A stretch of DNA of 55,128 nt, from NCBI GenBank assembly GCA_040768665.1, contig JAXGMN010000068.1, forward strand, positions 1 to 55,128. The letters are read 5' to 3'. The stretch comes from JABWBD01 sp040768665 (GTDB taxonomy: Bacteria > Planctomycetota > Planctomycetia > Pirellulales > Thermoguttaceae). The notes under the pieces were generated by a model, which made no database searches, had not been told where the DNA came from, and saw nothing but the letters and a program-made list of their open reading frames with translations. Numbering within the stretch: position 1 is the first letter of the stretch; each line of letters starts with the position of its first letter. Shown piece by piece: positions 35,719-43,295 of this stretch. Position numbers and translations under genes: made by a program.

Positions 35719-38700
35719 CTACCACACCAATTCCGGCAGTTTCCTCACCAAAATCGACGTATCCCGGTTACACCCGATCGGGCCCCAGTAGTTGAAGTGG
35801 TACGTGAACTGGCCGTAGCCGCCGGCCATCAGGTTGGGCTTCAGACGCGTGCGGGTGAGGCTGTTGTGGCCGCCCGCGCGGCGGTATTTTCTGAGCGGTG
35901 ACTTCGGCACCGAGTAGGTCCGCTCCGGCGAGTGGTACTGGATGCAGATGCCTCGCGGAATCCTCGCGCTGACGGCCGCCCGGGTCACCACCACACCGTT
36001 GTCGTTGTGCACTTCGACCCAGTCGTTGTCCTCGATCCCGATCGCCGCCGCGTCCTTCTCGCTGATCCACAACGGCTCGCAGCCCCGCGAGAGCGTGGTC
36101 ATCCGCTCGTTGTCGCCGTAGGTGGAATGGATGTGCCACTTGCCGTGCGGTGTGAGATAGTTGAGCTCCAGCGTTGGTCCGACGGCCTCGCTGAACCGCA
36201 GATCGGCGAATTCGACCGAAGGCGGCTTGGGCTTGTAGGTCGGCAGGTGCTCGCCGAACTGGACATAGAGCGGGTGGTCGAGATAGAGGTGCTGGCGTCC
36301 GGTGAGCGTCCGCCAGGGGACCTGGCATTCGACGTTGTACGTGAATGGCGAATACGCCCGGCCGTTCTCCAAGAGACCCGACCACATGGGGCTGTTCACA
36401 AAACGGTGCGGCCGGCTCTGCAGTTCACGGTAGCTGATCCGCACGCCCCGGTTCTTCTCGGCCAGGTGGACCAGCGGCAGCCCGACTTTCTCTTCCATGT
36501 TCTTGTAGGAGCGGTAGGCCATCTCGCCGTTGGTCACCGTGGCAAACCGGAGGATCGTGTCGCAGACGTATTCGTCGTCCTTGAGCGAGAGAAACGTGCC
36601 CGCCTCCCAGGTCACCGTCGGCCGCTCGCGGAGCGCCGCGTCGTGCTCGTCGTCGATCGTGTAATGGGTGCCGTGGGCGCCCAGGCCATTGGCGCGGGCC
36701 AACGGTCCGAAGGAAATGAACTGGTTGTAGACGTTGCGGTAGTCCCTCGTCACCACCTTCAGCCCGGGCATCGTCTTGCCGGGAATCGCTTCCACCTCGC
36801 CGCGGATCCATTCGCGGATCTCGGGCTGGGCGATCTCGGCCGCCGAGTCGTGGGCCAACGGCGCGGCCACGATGTCGCGGACCGGTTCCGGGAAATGCCT
36901 GGCCGCCATCTCGGAGACCGTCTTAGCGACGGCGCGGAAGATCTGCCAGTCGCTCTTCGACTCCCAGCAGGGCGGCACGGCCGCCGACAGCGGGTGGATA
37001 AAGCTGTGCATGTCGGTCGAGTTGAGGTCGGCCTTCTCGTACCAGGTGGCCGCCGGCAGGACGATGTCGCTGTATAGGGCCGACGTGTCCATGCGGAAGT
37101 TGAGGTCGACGACGAGGTCCATCTTGCCCTGCGGGGCGTGCTCGTACCAGGCGACCTCTTTCACGCTGTCACCGGCCAGGTCCTGCGAGATCGTGTTGGT
37201 GTGCGTGCCCAGGTAGTGCTTGAGGAAGTATTCATGTCCCTTGGCGCTGGACATCAGGGCGTTGCCCCGCCAGATGAACCACACTCGCGGCCAGCTCGAC
37301 GGCGCATCCGGATCCTCGACCGCGAACTTCAGATTGCGGTCCTTGAGCTGCTCGACGACGTGGTTGACCACCGCGGCATCATCTTTCGCCCCTGCCGCTT
37401 CCGCCTCGCGGACCAGGTCCAGCGGGTTCTTGCCGAACTGCGGGTAGAACGGCAACCAGCCGTTGCGGACCGCCCGGACCTGGTGGTCCATCGTGTGGCC
37501 GCCGACCGCGGGGCTGCCATCGGCGTTCTTGGGCACCGTGTGGTAGTCGGTGAACTCTTTTTCGTAGCGCCACTGGTCGGTGTGCACGTAGTGCCAGCTC
37601 GGCGCGTTTTGCAGGCGGGAGGCTGGGAACCAATCTTTGGCGAAGGCGATTGCGCCCCAAGGTTCGGCCGGGGCCAGCTTTTCCTGGCCGACATAATGTG
37701 CCAGGCCGCCGCCGTTTACCCCGACGCAGCCACAGAACATCAGGGCGTGGATGCCGGCGCGGTACATCAGGTTGGCGTGGTACCAGTGATTCACCCCGGC
37801 GCCGATGATGATCGTACACTTGCCCTGCGTCTTTTCGGCCGTGACGGCCCATTCGCGGGCGAAGCGGATCAACGTCTCGCGGCCCAGCCCGGTGTACTTC
37901 TCGGCCCAGGCCGGCGTGTAGGGCGCCGACTCGTCGTTGTAGTCGGCCGGGTAGCCCTCGCCGATGCCGCGAGGAACGCCGTATTGGGCCATCATCAGGT
38001 CGTAGACGGTAGCTACGGTCACCGTCCGGCCGTCGGCGGCCTGGATTTTCTTGACCGGCACACCCCGGGCGATCGTGTTGCCTTCCGCAAAGTTATCGAG
38101 CCGGACCGGGACGACGACGTCGTGGTCACTCAAGAACGTCAGCGCCGGATCGATCGCACTGCCGTCCTGGCCGTCTTTGAGCTCGAGGTTCCATTTCCCC
38201 TTCTCCTTGCCCCAGCGGTCGCCGACGCTGCCCATCGGCATTTTCGGCCCGCCCGACGGGGCATCCCACATGAGGAACTTCCACTGGCCGTTCTCCGTGC
38301 CCGCGTACTTGGCCAGCCGCTCGGCGCGGACCAGCGAGCCGGCGCGGTACGAGTCGCCGTCTTCGGTCAGCTCGACGAGATACGGCGCGTCGGTATATCT
38401 CTTCGTGTACTCGATGAAGTACGGCGTCTGCTTCTCGTGGTGGAACTCCTTCAGCAGCACGTGGTTCACCGCCATCCACCAGGCGCCATCTTGCCCGGCG
38501 TTGATCGCCACCCATTCGTCGGCATACTTGGCGACCTGGTTGAAGTCGGGCGCGAAGACCCACATCTTCGTGCCGTTGTGCCGCGATTCGGCGGCAAAGT
38601 GGCAGTCGGGCGTGCGGGTCATGTTCAGATTGGAGCCCATCACCGCCAGCAACTTGGCGTTGTACCAGTCGGCCGACTCGGCCACGTCGGTCTGTTCGCC

Positions 38701-39363
38701 CCAGGTCTCCGGCGACGCCGGCGGCAGGTCGCAGTACCAGTCGTAGAACGAAAGCGACACGCCGCCGAGCAACTGCATCAGTCTCGCCCCGGCGGCGTAG
38801 CTGACCATCGACATGGCGGGAATCGGCGAGAAGCCGGCGATCCTGTCCGGGCCGTGCTTCTTGATCGTGTGCAGCGTGGCTGCGGCGATGATCTCCAGCA
38901 CGGTGGCCCAGTCCGTGCGACGGAAACCGCCCTTGCCCCGCGCTTTCTGCCACCGCTGCCGCGACTCCTCGTCCTCGACAAGCGACTGCCAGGCGGCGAC
39001 CGGGTCATCGAACTGTGCACGGGCCTTTTTCCACAGGTCGACCAGTGCCCCGCGGATGTAGGGATACTTCACGCGCAACGGGCTGTAGAGATACCAGGAA
39101 TAGGAGATGCCTCGCTGGCAGCCGCGGGGCTCGTAGGGCGGCAAGCCGGACTCGAGGCTCGGGTAGTCGTAGCCCTGCATCTCCCAGGTGACCAGGCCGT
39201 CTTTGACGTGGATCATCCACGTGCAGCCGCCGGTGCAGTTCACGCCGTGGGTGCTGCGGATCACCTTGTCGTGCTGCCAGCGGTTGCGGTAGAACTCCTC
39301 CCAACCGCGGAGCTGGGGATTATGCTCGTCCTTGATCCAGGAAATCGCATCTCGCAGGAACAT
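35719..39363 (-). CDS. narG: Respiratory nitrate reductase alpha subunit NarG (molybdenum)
   Basis: NarG reduces nitrate to nitrite at a bis-MGD molybdenum centre. The protein is 1214 residues, close to the E. coli enzyme. The FS0 cluster ligands are His39, Cys43, Cys47 and Cys82 (STHGVNCTGGC ... EPRGCQRG), with the His that marks NarG. The Mo ligand is Asp212 in FYDWYCDLPPASP, followed by ETWGEQTDVAESADWYN and SNLNMTRTPDCHF. The C-terminal cofactor domain ends in FTYHFNYWGPIGCNRDT. There is no Tat leader, so the active site should face the cytoplasm and the NarK proteins are needed. ATG 39363 has GAGG 6 bases upstream; GTG 39366 is in frame just before it. It is 28 bases after the cytochrome gene. 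Confidence 0.96.
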   Translation of the reverse strand: MFLRDAISWIKDEHNPQLRGWEEFYRNRWQHDKVIRSTHGVNCTGGCTWMIHVKDGLVTWEMQGYDYPSLESGLPPYEPRGCQRGISYSWYLYSPLRVKYPYIRGALVDLWKKARAQFDDPVAAWQSLVEDEESRQRWQKARGKGGFRRTDWATVLEIIAAATLHTIKKHGPDRIAGFSPIPAMSMVSYAAGARLMQLLGGVSLSFYDWYCDLPPASPETWGEQTDVAESADWYNAKLLAVMGSNLNMTRTPDCHFAAESRHNGTKMWVFAPDFNQVAKYADEWVAINAGQDGAWWMAVNHVLLKEFHHEKQTPYFIEYTKRYTDAPYLVELTEDGDSYRAGSLVRAERLAKYAGTENGQWKFLMWDAPSGGPKMPMGSVGDRWGKEKGKWNLELKDGQDGSAIDPALTFLSDHDVVVPVRLDNFAEGNTIARGVPVKKIQAADGRTVTVATVYDLMMAQYGVPRGIGEGYPADYNDESAPYTPAWAEKYTGLGRETLIRFAREWAVTAEKTQGKCTIIIGAGVNHWYHANLMYRAGIHALMFCGCVGVNGGGLAHYVGQEKLAPAEPWGAIAFAKDWFPASRLQNAPSWHYVHTDQWRYEKEFTDYHTVPKNADGSPAVGGHTMDHQVRAVRNGWLPFYPQFGKNPLDLVREAEAAGAKDDAAVVNHVVEQLKDRNLKFAVEDPDAPSSWPRVWFIWRGNALMSSAKGHEYFLKHYLGTHTNTISQDLAGDSVKEVAWYEHAPQGKMDLVVDLNFRMDTSALYSDIVLPAATWYEKADLNSTDMHSFIHPLSAAVPPCWESKSDWQIFRAVAKTVSEMAARHFPEPVRDIVAAPLAHDSAAEIAQPEIREWIRGEVEAIPGKTMPGLKVVTRDYRNVYNQFISFGPLARANGLGAHGTHYTIDDEHDAALRERPTVTWEAGTFLSLKDDEYVCDTILRFATVTNGEMAYRSYKNMEEKVGLPLVHLAEKNRGVRISYRELQSRPHRFVNSPMWSGLLENGRAYSPFTYNVECQVPWRTLTGRQHLYLDHPLYVQFGEHLPTYKPKPPSVEFADLRFSEAVGPTLELNYLTPHGKWHIHSTYGDNERMTTLSRGCEPLWISEKDAAAIGIEDNDWVEVHNDNGVVVTRAAVSARIPRGICIQYHSPERTYSVPKSPLRKYRRAGGHNSLTRTRLKPNLMAGGYGQFTYHFNYWGPIGCNRDTSILVRKLPELVW

Positions 39364-39391
39364 CACTTACCTCGTTAAATCGGCTTGCCGG

Positions 39392-40312
39392 TCAGAAATC
39401 AATCTGCTTGCCGGTCAGAAAGCGGCGGACACCGCGAAATCGTTTGCGCCAGATCGCGTCCATGCCGATCAGGCCCAGGGCCGCGCCGCCGATGCCCAAC
39501 AGCAGGAAAGCCAGCCGGCCGCTCATGTCCTCTTCGCCGCCGCGCTTGGCGGAGTCTTCGAAGAATGCGATCAGGGCATGAATCTCTTCCGGATCGAGCG
39601 GACGCGACTGGAACGTAGCCTGCATCGTCGCTGTGGCCGGCGCCGACAGCCACGCGGCGAGGTTCTTCTTGCCCTGCAATCGCTCGTAGACCCGTGTGAG
39701 ATCCGGTCCGAGTCGTCCACCGCCCAGGGCTCCGACGTCGCGGACACTATGGCACGACACGCAAGAAGCGCCGCCGGCGGCGAGACGCGAAGTGCCGAGA
39801 AAGAGTCGCTTGCCCTGGGCGACGTCGGCGGCGGTAAATGGCTTATCCGAAAACTGCGCGCCGGCGAACTGGGACCGCTCCAGTTTCGACTCGGCGGCAA
39901 TCAGGTCCAGAAGCTGCTCGGCAAGGTCACGCGTGATCCCGGGCGGCTTGGGCATCACCACGCCGCGAGCTTCCTCTTGAAGTTTCGCCGCATAAGGATC
40001 GCCGCTCCCGAGCACCGTGGGCGGATCCAGCAGGAAGCGGGTCAACCAGGCCCTGTCCTTGCGATCCTCGACGTTCTTGAGATCCGGCCCCGTAAGACGG
40101 CCTCCGCCGATCGTGTGGCAACTCGCGCAATTCTGGCGGAAATACTGCGCCGCATCCTGGGCAGAGGCCGTGGCGGCAAAGAGGATTGCCGCCGAAAACA
40201 GAAGCAACCACAGCGGCAGCCGAAGATAGTACAACCGGGGGAGCGCTCGCTCGCGGCTAGCGCGAGTTCTCTTGGGTGCCCATTCGGTTCGGCCGATTCG
40301 CTGTGCGCGCAT
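39392..40312 (-). CDS. Membrane-anchored diheme cytochrome c, NarC-like
   Basis: The 306-residue protein has an N-terminal basic stretch and hydrophobic segment (about 31-50), then two cytochrome c domains with CASCH (about residue 62) and CVSCH (about 187); MPKPPG and MQATF are candidate Met-ligand regions. A C-terminal helix (about 263-283, LAFLLLGIGGAALGLIGMDAI) would anchor it. It directly precedes narG in the same operon, exactly where narC lies in the Thermus narCGHJIK operon; Thermus NarC is also a membrane diheme cytochrome c. AAAGG lies 9 bases before ATG 40312. It probably exchanges electrons on the periplasmic side, with NarI or ACIII as partners. The NarC name is by analogy, so the symbol is left blank. 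Confidence 0.85.
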   Translation of the reverse strand: MRAQRIGRTEWAPKRTRASRERALPRLYYLRLPLWLLLFSAAILFAATASAQDAAQYFRQNCASCHTIGGGRLTGPDLKNVEDRKDRAWLTRFLLDPPTVLGSGDPYAAKLQEEARGVVMPKPPGITRDLAEQLLDLIAAESKLERSQFAGAQFSDKPFTAADVAQGKRLFLGTSRLAAGGASCVSCHSVRDVGALGGGRLGPDLTRVYERLQGKKNLAAWLSAPATATMQATFQSRPLDPEEIHALIAFFEDSAKRGGEEDMSGRLAFLLLGIGGAALGLIGMDAIWRKRFRGVRRFLTGKQIDF

Positions 40313-40324
40313 CAGAAATACCTT

Positions 40325-40774
40325 TTATGGCTGTTTGACTTTCTTCTTGCGGACCTTGCCGTCGGCCAGCGCGTTGGACCGCGAAATGTCCGCAATCGTG
40401 TTCGATTCGAGGAAGCTGAGATATGCCTGCTTCACTTCCTTCCACATGGCATGCGCCGAGCAGGGAGTCGCGTCGGAGCAGTCGTGTTTTTCCCCCAGCA
40501 GGCACCCGGGCCGGCTCCGCACGCCCTCGAAAAGCTCGACGACATCGATCAAATTGATCTGGCTGGGCGATTTGGACAGCCGGTACCCCCCTCCGAACCC
40601 GCGGGTCGTTTCCACGTACCCCGCGTTGCGGAGCGTCAGCAGCAGCTTGGAGAGATAGTTGGCCGGAATACTCGCCCGCTCGGCCAAATCCCGCCCCAGG
40701 ATCGACTCGCCCTTGGGCAGCGATGCCATGTGAACCAGGGCTCGTAAAGCATGTTCGGTCGTTGCAGTCAGCAT
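40325..40774 (-). CDS. Rrf2-family transcription regulator, NsrR-like with iron-sulfur cysteines
   Basis: The 149-residue protein has the Rrf2 winged helix (LTATTEHALRALVHMA, then ILGRDLAERASIPANYLSKLLLTLRNAG and GFGGGYRLSKSP). It has three cysteines at 91, 99 and 105 (GCLLGEKHDCSDATPCSAH), matching the cluster-binding loop of NsrR and IscR. NsrR-type proteins lose DNA binding when NO attacks the cluster, which fits a nitrate/nitrite operon; IscR-type iron-sulfur sensing is the alternative. It is the first gene of the minus-strand run (12 bases before the cytochrome gene), so it likely controls its own operon. ATG 40774 follows GGAGG; the annotated-looking upstream extension has no homology. 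Confidence 0.9.
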   Translation of the reverse strand: MLTATTEHALRALVHMASLPKGESILGRDLAERASIPANYLSKLLLTLRNAGYVETTRGFGGGYRLSKSPSQINLIDVVELFEGVRSRPGCLLGEKHDCSDATPCSAHAMWKEVKQAYLSFLESNTIADISRSNALADGKVRKKKVKQP

Positions 40775-40797
40775 TCTTGACCTCCGGATGTAGAAAG

Positions 40798-40825
40798 AAT
40801 ATAATCGACCGGCGAGGGAAGTCAA
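40798..40825 (-). promoter_or_regulatory. Candidate promoter of the regulator-nar-act operon
   Basis: On the minus strand TTGACT (40825-40820) and TATATT (40803-40798) are separated by 16 bases. They lie 24 bases upstream of the Rrf2-like ATG, with a GGAGG between. The match to sigma-70 consensus is 5/6 at each box. A regulator site is not identified. No other strong promoter is evident further down the run. Confidence 0.6.
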
Positions 40826-40986
40826 CAGCTTCGGCTGCCAAAAATCCGATTTCGGAAAACTTCCGTCGCCGACGACTCATGGTGTTGGTCTCTTAGAGCC
40901 GGTAGAACAGAGAAAACCATTCATCTGCCCGGCTCCTCCCGTTGCACGAAACACAATAACCACCGGCAAGAGAATAAGCTGGCCTA

Positions 40987-41046
40987 ACGTAGGGTGGATT
41001 TCAATCCACCCCTTGTTTTCCGGGTGGACTAAAATCCACCCTACGT
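40987..41046. repeat. Palindrome, repeat family D (GTAGGGTGGATT...AATCCACCCTAC)
   Basis: Arms GTAGGGTGGATTT (40989-41001) and AAATCCACCCTAC (41032-41044) are complementary, and each arm region contains an internal GGTGGATT/AATCCACC pairing. It is followed by a tail (TCAAAGTGTATGACTTGTTTTCTTAC) that also flanks the copy near 50499. It lies in the divergent nar/moeA region (40775-41160), which otherwise holds only the promoter described. Confidence 0.85.
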
Positions 41047-41160
41047 CAAAGTGTATGACTTGTTTTCTTACGGCACCGGATAACCACTCGCCGATGGACA
41101 GCAGTCCGGCTGCTCGGCATTTACAAGAAGAATACAGGAAACCTCGCCCAAGGGGGACTC

Positions 41161-42438
41161 ATGATGGTCGGTATCACTCCCGGTACGGTAGCTTCCCCGG
41201 TCCGGCGGTCGGCTTGCCTACCCTCCTGCCGCTATATGATCTCTCCGGAGGACGCCGTTCGCTACGTTCTTGAGGCCACCGAACCTCTTCCGCCCCGCCT
41301 CGTTCCGCTCGACGACGCCCTGGGCTTGCGGCTTGCCGAAGAAATCCGGGCCGACCGGCCGTACCCATCGTTTCCGCGGGCGATGATGGACGGCTATGCC
41401 GTCCGTGTTTCCGACGCCGGCCGGACAGTCGAGGTTACGGGCGAAGTGGCGGCCGGACAGCAGGGTGGGCCGGCCATCGTGCCGGGCAAGTGTGTGGCAA
41501 TCATGACCGGCGCGGTCTGTCCGGAGGGCACCGAGGCGGTCGTCCAAAAAGAGCATGTCCGTCGCGAAGGCAACCGCGTGCAGTTGCCTGGAAGCCTCGC
41601 ACACGGCGGACACATCGCTGCCGTGGCAAGCGAATGCGCGGCGCAGAGAGTGGTCTTGCGGCCCGGCGATACGGTCACTCCATTGGCCGTTGCGGTGATG
41701 GCGTCGTTCGGCAAGGAGTCGGTCCGCGTGTGTCCTTTGCCGACCGTGGCGATCATCACGACCGGCGGAGAGCTCGTCGCGGTCGGACAAGAGATCCAGC
41801 CCCATCAGATCCGGGATTCCAACGGTCCCATGCTTTCCGCGATGGCGCGTCAGATGGGATTGAATCGTCCGCTTGCGATGCACGCGAACGATCAGGTCGA
41901 GACGATCCTTTCGGCGCTGGAGCAGGCGGCCGGCCGCGACGTCGTACTCCTCACCGGCGGCGTTTCGGCCGGCGATTACGATCTGGTGCCCGACGCCTTG
42001 CAGCAGTTGGGTGCAGAAATCCTGTTTCACAAGGTCAGGCAGAAGCCGGGCAAACCGCTCCTGCTGGCCCGCCGCGGAAACCAGGTGATCTTCGGGTTGC
42101 CGGGCAATCCGCTCGCCTGCCATCTCGGATTCAGCCGCTACGTGGCCGCGGCGCTGCGGGCGATGCAAGGGTTGCCGCCATCGCCCGCGTCGATCGAGGG
42201 ACGGCTTACCGGCCCGATCTCGTACCGCGGCAATCGGACCTACTTCGGACTTGCGCGGGCCGAGCGGGTGCCGACGGCAGCGAACCTCTGGCACGTGACG
42301 CCGCTCTCGGGGGTCAGCTCCGCCGACATCTTCACACCGTGCGGGGCGAATTGTTACGTCGAGGTTCCGCCGGGTGTGGCGGAGATTCCATCCGGCCGGC
42401 TCGTTCGCTTCACATGGATTGCAGGCAGCGGAGAGTAG
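41161..42438 (+). CDS. moeA: Molybdopterin molybdenumtransferase MoeA
   Basis: MoeA inserts molybdate into adenylylated molybdopterin, a step NarG needs. The protein (425 residues from 41161) shows PRAMMDGYAV, then IMTGAVCPEGTEAVV, VAIITTGGELV...IRDSNGPML, TGGVSAGDYDLVPDAL, and KVRQKPGKPLLLA...GLPGNPLACHLGF, all typical MoeA blocks in order. Two starts are possible: 41161, which has a strong AAGGGGG in front but adds 25 residues without homology, and ATG 41236 (MISPEDAVRYVL), where the family usually begins. It is divergent from the nar operon and followed 13 bases later by mobB. Identification is firm; the start is not. Confidence 0.94.
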   Translation: MMVGITPGTVASPVRRSACLPSCRYMISPEDAVRYVLEATEPLPPRLVPLDDALGLRLAEEIRADRPYPSFPRAMMDGYAVRVSDAGRTVEVTGEVAAGQQGGPAIVPGKCVAIMTGAVCPEGTEAVVQKEHVRREGNRVQLPGSLAHGGHIAAVASECAAQRVVLRPGDTVTPLAVAVMASFGKESVRVCPLPTVAIITTGGELVAVGQEIQPHQIRDSNGPMLSAMARQMGLNRPLAMHANDQVETILSALEQAAGRDVVLLTGGVSAGDYDLVPDALQQLGAEILFHKVRQKPGKPLLLARRGNQVIFGLPGNPLACHLGFSRYVAAALRAMQGLPPSPASIEGRLTGPISYRGNRTYFGLARAERVPTAANLWHVTPLSGVSSADIFTPCGANCYVEVPPGVAEIPSGRLVRFTWIAGSGE

Positions 42439-42451
42439 AAGGGAGCAAAGT

Positions 42452-42958
42452 GTGAAGCGGCTGCACATCGTCGGCCGGAAGAACCACGGCAAGACGACCC
42501 TGCTAGTGGAACTGCTCCACGAGTTGCGTCGGGCCGGACTCCGCGTCGGCACGATCAAGCACACTCGGCATGTCCACGAGCTCGACCGGCCCGGAAGCGA
42601 CTCTTGCCGGCATCGCATGGCCGGCGCGGCGCCCGCGGCCATCGTCAGCGGCGACGCCATTGCCGTTCATCTGCCGCGCTACGACCACAACTACTTCGAT
42701 CAGCTTGCCCCGTTGTTCGCCGACTGCGACCTGGTGCTCATCGAAGGCGACTTGGACGGCGAGGGGCACAAAGTCGAAGTCTGGCGAGCGGGGATGGAAA
42801 GCACTTGCATGGCGGCCGAGCGGCCCGGCATCGCCGCGGTGGTTACCGACGACCGGCCGACGGTCAACGTACCTGTCCTGCCGCGGAGCGACCTGAACCC
42901 GCTCGTCGAATACGTGCTGGCTTTCGTCACCAATCAGGCTGAGGAGACCGCCTTGTGA
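42452..42958 (+). CDS. mobB: Molybdopterin-guanine dinucleotide biosynthesis protein MobB
   Basis: MobB is a small GTP-binding accessory protein for making the MGD form of the cofactor used by NarG. The 168 residues begin with a P-loop (IVGRKNHGKTTLLVELLHEL), then VGTIKHTRHVHELDRPGSDSCRHRMAGA, where the T-x-H region is typical, and DCDLVLIEG. The GTG start at 42452 is supported by GGGAG at -8 and by the closeness to moeA. Its stop overlaps the next GTG (GTGA). No mobA is seen in the window, so the nucleotidyltransferase must be elsewhere. Confidence 0.92.
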   Translation: MKRLHIVGRKNHGKTTLLVELLHELRRAGLRVGTIKHTRHVHELDRPGSDSCRHRMAGAAPAAIVSGDAIAVHLPRYDHNYFDQLAPLFADCDLVLIEGDLDGEGHKVEVWRAGMESTCMAAERPGIAAVVTDDRPTVNVPVLPRSDLNPLVEYVLAFVTNQAEETAL

Positions 42959-43218
42959 GCTTTTCCTGTCCTCATTTCGATATGGAGCGCGAGCATTGTC
43001 TGAGAGTCGGCAAAGCCTGCGTGCCCGGCCAACCCGGATGCGTGCTCCGCAACAATTCGGTCTTCGCTGTTCCGGTGGAACAGCGACTACGAGAATCGGC
43101 GGACGGGAAGAGCGGGTGCCGCGAGTGCGGCGAGGGACGACGTTGTCGCCCCCCCAGAAAGGATCACGACAGAATGTCCCCGGCGCCTACAATTGATCCG
43201 GGACTCCCGGAAGCTTGA
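42955..43218 (+). CDS. Small cysteine-rich protein translationally coupled to mobB
   Basis: The 87-residue frame starts at GTG 42955 inside the mobB stop (GTGA overlap) with AGGAG in front, so translation by coupling is likely. The first half has a regular cysteine pattern (FSCPHFDMEREHCLRVGKAC...PGC: Cys5, Cys15, Cys22, Cys29) that could bind zinc or an iron-sulfur cluster. The second half adds CRECGEGRRC and a low-complexity end. I recognise no family. The neighbours suggest a molybdenum-cofactor or nitrate-respiration role, which is inference only. There is no signal peptide or membrane helix. Confidence 0.6.
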   Translation: MSFSCPHFDMEREHCLRVGKACVPGQPGCVLRNNSVFAVPVEQRLRESADGKSGCRECGEGRRCRPPRKDHDRMSPAPTIDPGLPEA

Positions 43219-43295
43219 ACGAGTGGTGAGGGGCTTCCGTAAAGCGACTTGGGCGGCTACTTCACAAATGCGGAAATGCTGGAGACCGGATCGGC

